Shown: positions 36,884 through 44,119 of the stretch, piece after piece
How positions within the stretch are numbered: the first letter of the stretch is position 1
Layout: every line of letters begins with the position of its first letter
Assembly: GCA_905479925.1 (NCBI GenBank)
Contig: CAJQOL010000118.1
Coordinates: 1-44,119 of the forward strand
DNA: 44,119 bases
DNA from: an uncultured Kangiellaceae bacterium
Lineage (GTDB): Bacteria; Pseudomonadota; Gammaproteobacteria; Enterobacterales; Kangiellaceae
Direction of reading: 5' to 3'
The notes under the pieces: model-generated
What the model was told of the DNA's origin: nothing
Databases searched by the model: none
The model's input: the letters and a program-made list of their open reading frames with translations, nothing else
Position numbers and translations under genes: made by a program

Positions 36884-37829
36884 CCTTGGTGCTGATGATG
36901 CATTTGCGGCTACCGCCGGTATTCTGGAATCCCTCAGTCATAACCAAGAATATCCGATGCCCGAAACCATTTTCGTTTCCCTGACCACTGAAACAGCAGT
37001 AAGCATCATTAATCGTGGCGTCAAAAGTGAAGATTTTATTAACTTCCTCGAAATCGATGTTATTCCCTATATCGACAAGCATTATCGTACCCAACCTTTT
37101 AGAATATTAGCGTCTGGTGAAAGGTTTGGGATGGCACCTTTATACGGGCTTATCCATAAACCTCAATTATTTCAAGCTTATATAGCTATAAGTCCCTGGA
37201 TAACAGCTAAGTCTGGTTTGGTAAGTGAATTTGAGGCCTTTTTAAAAAGTAAAAAGGAAACCTCAGCCTTTCTATGGTTAAGTTCAGGAGATGAACCTAA
37301 AGTCGCGCCAAACTACAATAAATTGGTCTCACTTTTACAGCAACATGCCCCGGAAAATCTTGAGTGGAAAAATGCAGAATACTACCAAAATATCAGCTCA
37401 GTGCAATCTATGCTCAGTTTGCCAAATGCATTAGTTTCTTTATTTGCTGACAGGGTGTTAGCGTCAGACTCTCCGGTAATTAGCGCAGGAGTCGATTCAA
37501 TAAAAAACTATTACCAGCAGCTCTCGGAGAATAAATACGGCTATGCAATCTCTTCAGAAAACGCAATGCGTGATTTAGGCTATGCAATATTCAGAGATAA
37601 AGGGGCCAAAAAAGCGATAGAAGTCTTTCAAATTAATATCAATGATTATCCAGACTCACCACATGTTTATGCCACCATGGCCAGAGCTTTAACGGAAGAC
37701 GGAGATCTGCCTGGTGCATTAGCAATGCAAAAAATTGCGTCTGAACTAGCAACTAAACAAAATGACGCCTGGGCAAGCTACTACAAGAAAGTGCTTAGTG
37801 ACATAGAGAGTAAATTATCGGCAAAATAA
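36862..37829 (+). pseudogene. 5'-truncated esterase-like (COG2819) protein with TPR-like tail
   Basis: The open frame runs to 37829. Family-like sequence begins only at the IS junction: KKHYPLYFNLGADDAFAATAGILESLSHN. It continues through an alpha/beta-hydrolase core (DVIPYIDKHYRTQPFRILASGERFGMAPLYGLIHKPQLFQAYIAISPW) and a C-terminal TPR-like helical hairpin (KKAIEVFQININDYPDSPHVYATMARAL). The signal peptide and first strands are missing. The nucleophile elbow, normally GHSFGG, reads GERFGM, so the catalytic Ser is absent. An ATG at 36747 in the same frame lies inside the transposase and would give a chimera. It is either a pseudogene or an inactive homologue truncated by IS-mediated deletion. 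Confidence 0.7.
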
Positions 37830-38485
37830 TAATCATTTATTGGTTAGCATTGTAAGGAATTATGAGGGCTAGAACAACTCGATAAGAATGAGAAATTTAA
37901 GCTCATCTTAGAGAATAGGGTCAGATGAACTTGATGGCAAATAGGCTCTTCCATCACAGGCGGTGTTAAAAGCGTATGATGATCAAATTCCATCACACTG
38001 CGGACACTCATAGACACACTAGTTTTAGTCGGAAGCTTATCTAAAGAAGACATCGAACTTCCGGCTAATTCAGTTACCATCTTTTGCTCGGAAACTCACT
38101 CCACCGTCGTTTGATGGCGGCATTGTTCAAGTACGCCACTTGAGAGTGCTCAGCGGCTGAGCGTTTAGCCTTTTTTGCATACCTTTTTCAGCTCTTGGAA
38201 AAAGCTGGTTATGGTCAGGAATGATTTGTATACAGTTTTTTCAGGAGCAAAAGACTGTCGCAGGCAAGTGTAACGCTGCGAAATACAAGTTAGGAAAGAA
38301 TCCGAGGGGAGTCAATCTGAAGTCGTACAAGTTATTAGTTATGACTTCCCTCTCCCCAACCCTTAGTATGCTCCGCTTCTTGGGTACTCCCGAAGGGTGA
38401 TTGCATAATCGTTAAGTATAAGCGAGCCGGTTTTTGAATTAGCCTACCTAAACTAATGCATTCACTATATTGCGTTGACAATGCC
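37830..38485. other. Noncoding spacer with decayed sequence and an inverted repeat
   Basis: No convincing gene. A 78-codon reverse frame at 37844-38080 has no recognisable domain or ribosome binding site. An inverted repeat with 11-bp arms (38304-38314 and 38342-38352, one G-T pair) and a 27-nt loop is present, without a T tract. The last 89 bp (38397-38485) are a near copy of the spacer at 39428-39516. Confidence 0.5.
38397..38485. repeat. 89-bp spacer repeat, copy 1
   Basis: It matches 39428-39516 at 85 of 89 positions. Each copy lies immediately 3' of a PD40 gene and ends at its stop codon. Homology stops abruptly at the distal end (38397/39428), marking the boundary of a tandem duplication of about 1.03 kb. 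Confidence 0.9.
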
Positions 38486-39391
38486 TTACCCTTTTGGTCG
38501 TACATTCTCAATAACTTCTGTACTCACCCAAAAAATTTTTAATGCCTGTCCTTCGGTACGTCGGCTAAAAATTAAATATTTTCCATCAGGCGTGACATTC
38601 GCACTTTTTTCATCAAACGTCGAGTTTACTGTCATGCCAAGGTTTATTGGTTTTGTCCATGCACCGTCTTTCTTTTTAAAATAAACATAAAAATCCGATT
38701 TTTGATTCTTGTCTTCTTTGTTTCGAGCATCCACGATTAAATAATCTTGAGATGGGGAAATAAACGGGTGACCTCCAAACTCAATTTCAGCTTCCTGAAA
38801 CTTAGAGTATTTACCATTTACCTTAGAAGCATAGTAGGTTTTTCTTTTAGAAAAGTTGGTATAATAAAGGTCTCCGTTTTTCGCGAAAGTTGAAGTCATC
38901 ACATCATCCTCATTTAAAGGTGAATCAAGTTTTATTGCATCACTCCAGCCATCGTTCTCACGGTTTACATACCAAATACTATTGTCCGTAAAGTCAGCGT
39001 TATACGCCGAGAAATATAGTTTTTTACTGTCATGACTCACAGTTGGTTTCATTTCTCCCGATTTTTTACCTTTGGTAAAATTTGCTTTTTTAAACGGTGT
39101 CCATTTGTTATCTACAAGTTTCGAAGAATAGATTTCAGCAGGTACGCCAGTTTTTTCCTGAAGTGCAAAATACATTTCATCTAAACCCGGAGAAAACGAC
39201 ACACCCATTTCGTGTTTCCCACTGCCACTCATTGAAATAATGCCAGGTGCAAAAGGTTCAGGAATTATACCCGGCGGCTTTTGTCCAAAATATGGTCCTT
39301 GCAAGACTGGAAACGTATCTTGGCCATAACTATTACTACTGTAAGCTAGAATAGAAAACAGAACTGCAATTGAACTACAAATATACTTCAT
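38486..39391 (-). CDS. Secreted PD40 (WD40-like) beta-propeller protein, copy 1
   Basis: The 301-aa protein has a signal peptide (MKYICSSIAVLFSILAYSSNSYG). It opens with LQGPYFGQKPPGIIPEPFAPGIIS and has PD40-type blades ending in motifs such as SHDSKKLYFSAY, SPSQDYLIVDAR and TPDGKYLIFSRR. It is about three quarters identical by eye to the next gene upstream and homologous to the C-terminal domain of the beta-lactamase-fold fusion. It is the last gene of a three-gene reverse-strand operon. The function is unknown; PD40 propellers bind proteins or sugars in the periplasm or on the surface. SD AAGGG before the ATG. Confidence 0.85.
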   Translation of the reverse strand: MKYICSSIAVLFSILAYSSNSYGQDTFPVLQGPYFGQKPPGIIPEPFAPGIISMSGSGKHEMGVSFSPGLDEMYFALQEKTGVPAEIYSSKLVDNKWTPFKKANFTKGKKSGEMKPTVSHDSKKLYFSAYNADFTDNSIWYVNRENDGWSDAIKLDSPLNEDDVMTSTFAKNGDLYYTNFSKRKTYYASKVNGKYSKFQEAEIEFGGHPFISPSQDYLIVDARNKEDKNQKSDFYVYFKKKDGAWTKPINLGMTVNSTFDEKSANVTPDGKYLIFSRRTEGQALKIFWVSTEVIENVRPKG

Positions 39392-39427
39392 GATTTACCC
39401 TTATTTCTGTTGATATTTTATTTAATC

Positions 39428-39516
39428 GTGATTGCATAATCGTTAAGTATAATCGAGCCGGTTTTTGAATTAGCCTACCTAAACTAATGCATTCACTATA
39501 TTGTGGTGACGATGCC
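39428..39516. repeat. 89-bp spacer repeat, copy 2
   Basis: Second copy of the 3' spacer described at 38397. The two copies differ at four positions, while the coding sequences they follow have diverged considerably more. Confidence 0.9.
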
Positions 39517-40431
39517 TTACCCTTTTGGCCGTAAATTCTCAATAACCTCTGCACTCACCCAGTAAAGGTTTAATGCGTTGCCTTCGGTACGTCGGCTAAA
39601 AATCAAGTATTTTCCATCTGGTGTAACAGTCGCAACTGTTTCATCAAATTTTGAGTTTATTGTCATGCCAAGGTTTATTGGTTTTGTCCACGTATCATCT
39701 TTCTTTTTAAAATATACATAGAAATCTGCTTTTTGACTTTTGTCTTCTTTGTTTCGGGCATCTACGATTAAATAATCTTGAGACGGGGAAATAAAGGCGT
39801 GGCCTCCAAGCTCAATTTCAGCTTCCAAGTTTTTAGGGTATTTACCATTGATACTAGGAGAATAGTAGGTCCTAAATTTTTTAGATAAGTTAGTGTAAAA
39901 AATATCTCCGTTCTTCGCTACAGTTGAAGTCATAACTTCATCTTCATTAAAAGGTGAATCAATTTTTATTGCATCACTCCAACCATCGTTCACTCGGTTT
40001 ACATACCAAATACTAGTGTCGCTAAAGTCTGCGTTATAGGCAGTGAAATATATTCTTTTGCCGTCATAACTGACATTGGGTTCCATCTCTCCAGCTTTCT
40101 GTCCCTTGGTAAAATTGGCCTTTTTGAACGGTGTCCAATTTTTTCCTTCGAGTGTTGAATAATAGATTGCAGCAGGTACCCCATATTTTTTCTGAACTGA
40201 AAAATACATTTCTTTTAAATCAGGAGTAAATGAAACACCATATTCAGATCTTCCACTGATTGAAATAATATCCGATGCAAAAATTTCAGGAATTAGACCC
40301 GGTGGTTTTTGTCCAAAATAAGGACCTTCCAGCTCTGGAAAGCTATCTTGGCTATTACTTTTAGTACTCACCAACATAACGAAGACGAGAAAGAGAGAGA
40401 GAAAGAGAGTAAAAATTAAATTAGGTTTCAT
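39517..40431 (-). CDS. Secreted PD40 (WD40-like) beta-propeller protein, copy 2
   Basis: The 304-aa protein has a signal peptide (LIFTLFLSLFLVFVMLVSTKSNS). It starts its mature part with LEGPYFGQKPPGLIPEIFASDIIS and repeats the same propeller motifs as copy 1 (SYDGKRIYFTAY, SPSQDYLIVDAR, TPDGKYLIFSRR). It starts 3 bp after the stop of the beta-lactamase-fold gene, and its SD (AAGGA) overlaps that stop, so the two are translationally coupled. It arose with copy 1 by tandem duplication. Confidence 0.85.
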   Translation of the reverse strand: MKPNLIFTLFLSLFLVFVMLVSTKSNSQDSFPELEGPYFGQKPPGLIPEIFASDIISISGRSEYGVSFTPDLKEMYFSVQKKYGVPAAIYYSTLEGKNWTPFKKANFTKGQKAGEMEPNVSYDGKRIYFTAYNADFSDTSIWYVNRVNDGWSDAIKIDSPFNEDEVMTSTVAKNGDIFYTNLSKKFRTYYSPSINGKYPKNLEAEIELGGHAFISPSQDYLIVDARNKEDKSQKADFYVYFKKKDDTWTKPINLGMTINSKFDETVATVTPDGKYLIFSRRTEGNALNLYWVSAEVIENLRPKG

Positions 40432-40434
40432 GAG

Positions 40435-42504
40435 TTAATCCTTAATAGAGGCTATAGAAGTCTTGTAATTCGATTGTGACTTAAGTCTGAGCGTTTCAAT
40501 AAATTGCGCATCCACCCAAAAAGTATCGGAATCTTCTTCACTTACCTTTTTATTAAAGAAAAAATATTTCCCATCTGGCGATACGACTCCGCCGGTATCA
40601 GGGCCCTCTGTATTTATAGTGTTCCCTAGGTTAACTGCGTCACCCCAAGAGCCATCTCGATTCTTGAAACTGATATACAAATCCGAACCGCCGTATCCAC
40701 TTTCATGTTCACTATCCCAAATCATGTAACTTTCGTCTGGCGCAATAAAAGGATGAGCCGTCCATTTTCCAGTGTTGATCCCTTTGCCAAATTCTCTTGG
40801 TGCTTCTCGCTTTCCATTGATCAACCGGGAATACCTAAGCTTGTCAGATTTGTAATCATCAAAAACATAAGTACCCTGAGATGAAGCCGTTATAACCATG
40901 ATCCCCATGTCTTCGTAATCAGCTCCAAGACTTTTTAACTCCGACCAACCATTATCAGTACGCTCCCTATATTGATTGCCAGAGTACATAGTCTTACCAT
41001 CCGGTGAAATAGCTCCACCCATATGAGGTTTCGCTTGTGACTCGTGCCATCGATTATTCTCGAATTTAAAAACAAGCCTCGAGGTTTTCCCTGTTGCTTT
41101 GTAGTTCCTACCAAAGTGGTATTCTTTCATGTCAGGTGTGAACCTACCGGTCCAATCACGATCCCCTTTAGACACAATTCCGGGTGCGAAAACTTCTGGG
41201 GTTAAGCCTGGTGGCTTTTGGCCAATATATGGACCTTCAAGGATTGGAAGTCTATCTTGGTTGGTGTTTTTTACGCTTTTAGTGGCTATAGTATTTTCAA
41301 TAAAAGCCGGTAAGATTCTCTCAGCGGTTAATTGTAAAGTGGTGTTATCGTTATCATGATCAGTAAACACTATTAGTAAATCAAGCGCCTCGATCAAAAT
41401 GATATACTGGCCACCACCGCCTTGAGCGGAAGAGTTGAAATAGCTTTTATTGTCAACTCTAAGATCCGAGCTCCACCAGTAGTAGCCGTATCCTTGTTTA
41501 GAAACATCTTTGCCGCCGCCATAGACATCGTCATCGCCGGTAGTGAGGATCCTGCTTGTTGCTTTGGCGATAAATGCTTTCGGTACCAATTGTTCACCAT
41601 TCCACTTGCCCTTGTTGATCGATAAAGTTCCCCACTTGAGCATGTCCCGTGAGGTCATGCTAGAAGAGTGAGGCGCCGTTGGTAATCCACTAACATCCGT
41701 CCGCCAGCGATAATTAGTAATACCGAGTTTGTCGAGAAGCTCTTTTTTGATGAAGTCTTCAGCGCTACCCGGTACCACAGCGTCAAGTACTTGCATTACC
41801 AAGATAGGATCGAATTGATACTTAAAACTCTGAGAATCCTTGGTAATAGGCGCACTATGCTCAAGGTAAACCTGAACTTGTCCCTGACCTTTTAATTGAC
41901 TCGGGTTTTTCTCAAATTCTTCTCTTTGCTCTCTACTCAAACGGATACCTGAGCGCATAGTCATCGCCTGATGCAAGGTTATTTTTTCTACTCCCTCAAC
42001 CAGTTTTGATGGGTCAAGATCTTTAAGAAAACTGATTACCGGTTTGTCTAGATCGGCCATAGTTAGGTAACCCATTTGTATAGCACGACCGAGTGCCATG
42101 CTAGTGTAAACTTTGGTTGCGGACGCTTGAAAGTGAGGCAAATTGACTCGCCCCCTTGAATAGTAGGATTCAAATAATAGCTTGCCTTTATGGGCGATTA
42201 GCAGGCTATCGTAGGAACCATGTTTTTTATTAGCAATCTCCTTCGCTAGCTTAACAATCATAGCTTTATTGCCACTATCGGTGCCCAGTTGACCAACCGA
42301 AATACCGTCTTTCAGGTCCGCCGGCGTTGTATCGATAAAGGTTTTTTTGAGCTCGGGAATTTCCCTGAATGAGAGCGTGGCTTCAGCGGCTGTAGCCATG
42401 GGCGCCCGGTCATTACTTTCTTTGGTATGTGCCATGGTAAAGCTACTAAGAGAGCTCAACAGAGCAACAGCTAGCAAACTCTTAAAATTTAAATTGAAGG
42501 TCAT
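40435..42504 (-). CDS. Serine beta-lactamase-fold hydrolase fused to a PD40 propeller
   Basis: The 689-aa protein has a signal peptide (LLAVALLSSLSSFTMA-HT). A class C beta-lactamase/EstB/NylB-like domain (about 75-400) has the nucleophile motif SATK (QASATKVYTS) and a Gly-rich third box AQGGGGQYIIL. A C-terminal PD40 domain (about 420-680) opens with LEGPYIGQKPPGLTPEVFAPGIVS and is homologous to the two downstream proteins. The expected YxN box reads YQF: the Tyr is kept and the Asn replaced. Probably a periplasmic esterase, amidase or peptidase rather than a beta-lactamase. It is the first gene of the operon; SD AAGGGG before the ATG. Confidence 0.85.
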   Translation of the reverse strand: MTFNLNFKSLLAVALLSSLSSFTMAHTKESNDRAPMATAAEATLSFREIPELKKTFIDTTPADLKDGISVGQLGTDSGNKAMIVKLAKEIANKKHGSYDSLLIAHKGKLLFESYYSRGRVNLPHFQASATKVYTSMALGRAIQMGYLTMADLDKPVISFLKDLDPSKLVEGVEKITLHQAMTMRSGIRLSREQREEFEKNPSQLKGQGQVQVYLEHSAPITKDSQSFKYQFDPILVMQVLDAVVPGSAEDFIKKELLDKLGITNYRWRTDVSGLPTAPHSSSMTSRDMLKWGTLSINKGKWNGEQLVPKAFIAKATSRILTTGDDDVYGGGKDVSKQGYGYYWWSSDLRVDNKSYFNSSAQGGGGQYIILIEALDLLIVFTDHDNDNTTLQLTAERILPAFIENTIATKSVKNTNQDRLPILEGPYIGQKPPGLTPEVFAPGIVSKGDRDWTGRFTPDMKEYHFGRNYKATGKTSRLVFKFENNRWHESQAKPHMGGAISPDGKTMYSGNQYRERTDNGWSELKSLGADYEDMGIMVITASSQGTYVFDDYKSDKLRYSRLINGKREAPREFGKGINTGKWTAHPFIAPDESYMIWDSEHESGYGGSDLYISFKNRDGSWGDAVNLGNTINTEGPDTGGVVSPDGKYFFFNKKVSEEDSDTFWVDAQFIETLRLKSQSNYKTSIASIKD

Positions 42505-43008
42505 AGGAATCCCCTTGGTCGATTATCTATCAGTGTCCAATGTAACGGATCGAAATTTAGATACTTGAAGTTCTACTGACTTTTTGCTGATTTCTTTATG
42601 ACGTTGAAAATTAGGCTAAATATCAGCTGGTTAGAGACTCTGTGGGGGAGAAGTAAAAGTATTGCTTTCATAAGTAATAGAGGAAATAAAGCGAAGTTTG
42701 TACGCTTTCAAAGTTCATTATTCAGGGCGTGCTTGTGTAAGAACTCAATAAGCTCAGGATTTTAAGCGTGGAAGCGTGTGAAGGGCAACTCCATCACAAT
42801 CCATTCATTAATAGCTTCGCAAGATTATAATATGTACGATCAAAAGCAGACATCCTTGATATCGACTGTTCTAATTCTACTGGTCGAAATCCGGCTCTTA
42901 AAAACGACATGAAAAGTGGATACGTCAATTGGGCGTTTAAGAAACAGTTAGCATCTTCTGCCTGCTTGTACTAAGATGTATTACAAGCGAGTACATATAG
43001 GCAAAATA
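42505..43008. other. Spacer between the PD40 operon and the toxin-antitoxin pair
   Basis: About 500 bp without a supportable gene. The left part is the presumed promoter region of the reverse-strand beta-lactamase-fold operon. The right end carries inverted repeats around the antitoxin start. The middle (about 42600-42950) shows only short broken frames. Confidence 0.5.
42964..42995. promoter_or_regulatory. Inverted repeats upstream of the antitoxin, probable autoregulatory operator
   Basis: A perfect 7-bp inverted repeat GCTTGTA (42964-42970) / TACAAGC (42982-42988) is interleaved with TGTACT (42967-42972) / AGTACA (42990-42995). They lie 14-45 bp before the antitoxin ATG, where ribbon-helix-helix antitoxins typically bind. 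Confidence 0.5.
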
Positions 43009-43275
43009 ATGGGCACTACAAGTATAAGATTTTCAGATGATGTGGAAAAACCCTTAGAATCTCTTTCAAAACAGCTTGATAGAAGTAAAAATTACATCAT
43101 AAATCAAGCAGTTAAGGAATATCTTGCGAGGCGTTCTATGGATAATTCAAGGTGGCAAGATACTTTGGAAGCATTAAGTTCTTTAGAAGAAGGAAAGAGC
43201 ATCGATGAGGATGAAGTTAACGCTTGGTTAAACTCTTGGGGTACTGAAACGCGTTCTTCACCGCCGAAACCATGA
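43009..43275 (+). CDS. CopG/ParD-like ribbon-helix-helix antitoxin
   Basis: The 88-aa protein has an N-terminal ribbon-helix-helix domain (TTSIRFSDDVEKPLESLSKQLDRSKNYIINQAVKEYLARR). A toxin-binding C-terminal segment follows (WQDTLEALSSLEEGKSIDEDEVNAWLNSWG). I chose the ATG at 43009 because the RHH strand starts right after it and AGG lies 8 bp upstream; an earlier in-frame ATG at 42976 falls inside the likely operator. It overlaps the toxin start by 4 bp (ATGA). Confidence 0.9.
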   Translation: MGTTSIRFSDDVEKPLESLSKQLDRSKNYIINQAVKEYLARRSMDNSRWQDTLEALSSLEEGKSIDEDEVNAWLNSWGTETRSSPPKP

Positions 43276-43559
43276 AAGTAACTTATTCGCCCGAGTCAAT
43301 TGGCGATTTGCAAAGGGTCTTAGAGTTTGTAGAGTTAAAGAATCCTTTTGCCGCTCGTAGAATTGCCATTGATATTCAGGAGGGTATTGAGAAGCTCAAA
43401 CAATTCCCATCAGTCGGGCTGCCTGTTATCAATGCCTTTGACCCGGAAAAAATACGCGATTTATATATAAGCAACTACACAGCACGTTATCTTGTCGAAA
43501 ATCAAAGAATTCATATTTTAAGGGTCTGGCACAACAAAGAGAATGAGAAAAATTCATAA
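43272..43559 (+). CDS. RelE/ParE-family toxin
   Basis: The 95-aa protein is typical of the ParE/RelE fold: VTYSPESIGDLQRVLEFVELKNPFAARRIAIDIQEGIEKLKQFPSVGLP at the N-terminus, then RDLYISNYTARYLVENQRIHILRVWHNKE. The terminal ILRVWHNKE strand is the family hallmark. It is translationally coupled to the upstream antitoxin. Whether it targets gyrase (ParE) or ribosomal mRNA (RelE) cannot be told from sequence alone. Confidence 0.9.
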   Translation: MKVTYSPESIGDLQRVLEFVELKNPFAARRIAIDIQEGIEKLKQFPSVGLPVINAFDPEKIRDLYISNYTARYLVENQRIHILRVWHNKENEKNS

Positions 43560-43775
43560 CCAATAGCAGGGAATTGAAATATCAAAAAATAGATTCAATT
43601 CAGCTCTACGTTGAACGGCGGCTTTCTCGAAACAAACCTTCAGTTACTTTCTAAAACTTCCAATGGCAACAATATTGCAATTCTTGACATAATCATTATG
43701 GGCACGGACGTTCGTTCTAGCGGCATTATAAATAGTGTGAATTGGCCTTAATCATCGCTTTCTAGTCGTTCAGCC

Positions 43776-43895
43776 GCAGCGTTATTGCGAGGAGGAACGA
43801 CGCGGCAATCTCTTTCAGACAACTACTCATTCCATGCTATAACTATTCTCGTGCTGAGGGAGATTGCCGCGCTTCGCTTGCAATGACGAAGCTGC
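43776..43895. repeat. MITE/REP-like palindromic element, about 120 bp
   Basis: Long imperfect inverted arms: the left (43776-43817) contains ATTGCGAGGAGGAACGACG and CGGCAATCT; the right (43854-43895) contains AGATTGCCGCGCTTCGCTTG and CAATGACG. The words CATTGCGAG / CGGCAATCT are those of a dispersed palindromic repeat seen in many bacterial genomes. It has no coding capacity. The 216 bp between the toxin and this element show no gene. Confidence 0.75.
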
Positions 43896-43999
43896 TTAAA
43901 ACTCTCCTAAATCGCAGTTTCGGCCATACAAGCAATACGGCTTCCATTCTGCGAGAACTGACTCGGATTTCTTTTTTCGGGAAAAACATCGGAATAATA

Positions 44000-44119
44000 C
44001 TATTCATCATCTCGATTATTTTTCCTTCTACTAACCGCTATAGCAATCCCAATAGCAATACCGATAGATAATCCCGCCGCAATATTTCCCATTGCGGTAC
44101 CAAGTGCTATACCAACTCC
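44000..44119 (-). CDS. Glycine-zipper membrane protein (partial, C-terminus only)
   Basis: The reverse strand carries the last 39 codons of a gene entering from the right edge. A Gly/Ala/Ile-rich hydrophobic helix (LGTAMGNIAAGLSIGIAIGI) is followed by a charged tail SRRKNNRDDE and a stop at 44000-44002. The GxxxG-like spacing suggests a small glycine-zipper inner-membrane protein. The function is unknown. Confidence 0.65.
   Translation of the reverse strand, partial: GVGIALGTAMGNIAAGLSIGIAIGIAIAVSRRKNNRDDE

Noticed and set aside
36747..37829. Esterase-like gene as a complete 360-aa protein from the ATG at 36747
   Set aside because: The first 37 or so residues are out-of-frame transposase sequence; family similarity begins only at the junction near 36860.
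37844..38080. Reverse-strand 78-codon frame
   Set aside because: No ribosome binding site, no recognised domain, and it lies in a decayed spacer.
38397..39516. Spacer repeats as integron attC sites
   Set aside because: Each follows a gene at about 1-kb spacing as in cassette arrays, but the paired R/L core motifs (GTTRRRY with RYYYAAC) are not both present, and the genes themselves are paralogous. Tandem duplication is simpler.
43883..44071. Forward-strand 62-codon frame near the right end
   Set aside because: It starts inside the palindromic repeat and lies antisense to the glycine-zipper C-terminus, which has a far more protein-like composition.

Overview
The window looks like chromosomal DNA of a moderately AT-rich marine gammaproteobacterium. 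FadB/FadA, PepQ, QmcA/NfeD, SirB2, the PA4780-type RIO kinase and the IMPACT protein are all of the gammaproteobacterial type, and the many secreted and two-component proteins recall Shewanella/Kangiella-like lineages. This placement is inference; there is no rRNA marker in the window.

Left part (1-15.3 kb), mostly housekeeping. It holds the 5' part of a DUF4124-glutaredoxin protein, a secreted NTF2-like protein, and a compact Ser/Thr phosphosignalling operon (CHASE2-like STPK, PP2C phosphatase, FHA protein). Next come a secreted metallo-beta-lactamase-fold hydrolase, the SPFH/NfeD pair, a lysophospholipid acyltransferase, SirB2, an IMPACT protein, PepQ and an Mpo1-like protein. The fadBA operon follows. 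Its promoter has a consensus -10 box, and a perfect inverted repeat of the PsrA type overlaps the -35.

Centre (15.3-20.7 kb), the most interesting part. It appears to be a split borosin (alpha-N-methylated RiPP) locus. A SonM-like peptide backbone N-methyltransferase (17684-18496) lies between two near-identical modules. Each module is a 72-74 aa SonA/LigA-fold precursor-like protein followed at once by a membrane TPR sensor histidine kinase (15394-17486 and 18602-20728). Each module has its own sigma70-like promoter, and a 14-bp tandem repeat array separates module 1 from the methyltransferase. No response regulator is nearby. The layout suggests an N-methylated peptide acting in, or sensed by, a two-component pathway.

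20.7-27.4 kb: an iodotyrosine-deiodinase-like nitroreductase, a fused APH-kinase/class III aminotransferase-fold enzyme, an acidic unknown protein with a RIO kinase, and a long-chain acyl-CoA synthetase.

27.4-44.1 kb is accessory and rearranged. It contains an outer-membrane barrel protein, a decayed IS66 transposase, and a three-gene system of a Reg_prop (two-propeller) histidine kinase, an OmpR-type regulator and a CBM9/DUF5916 outer-membrane protein, with a convergent PepSY protein. An ISAs1 fragment is fused to a 5'-truncated esterase-like gene. A three-gene operon of PD40 propeller paralogues follows, one fused to a serine beta-lactamase-fold domain and two arisen by tandem duplication. 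The window ends with a CopG/ParE toxin-antitoxin pair, a MITE-like palindrome and the C-terminus of a glycine-zipper membrane protein.
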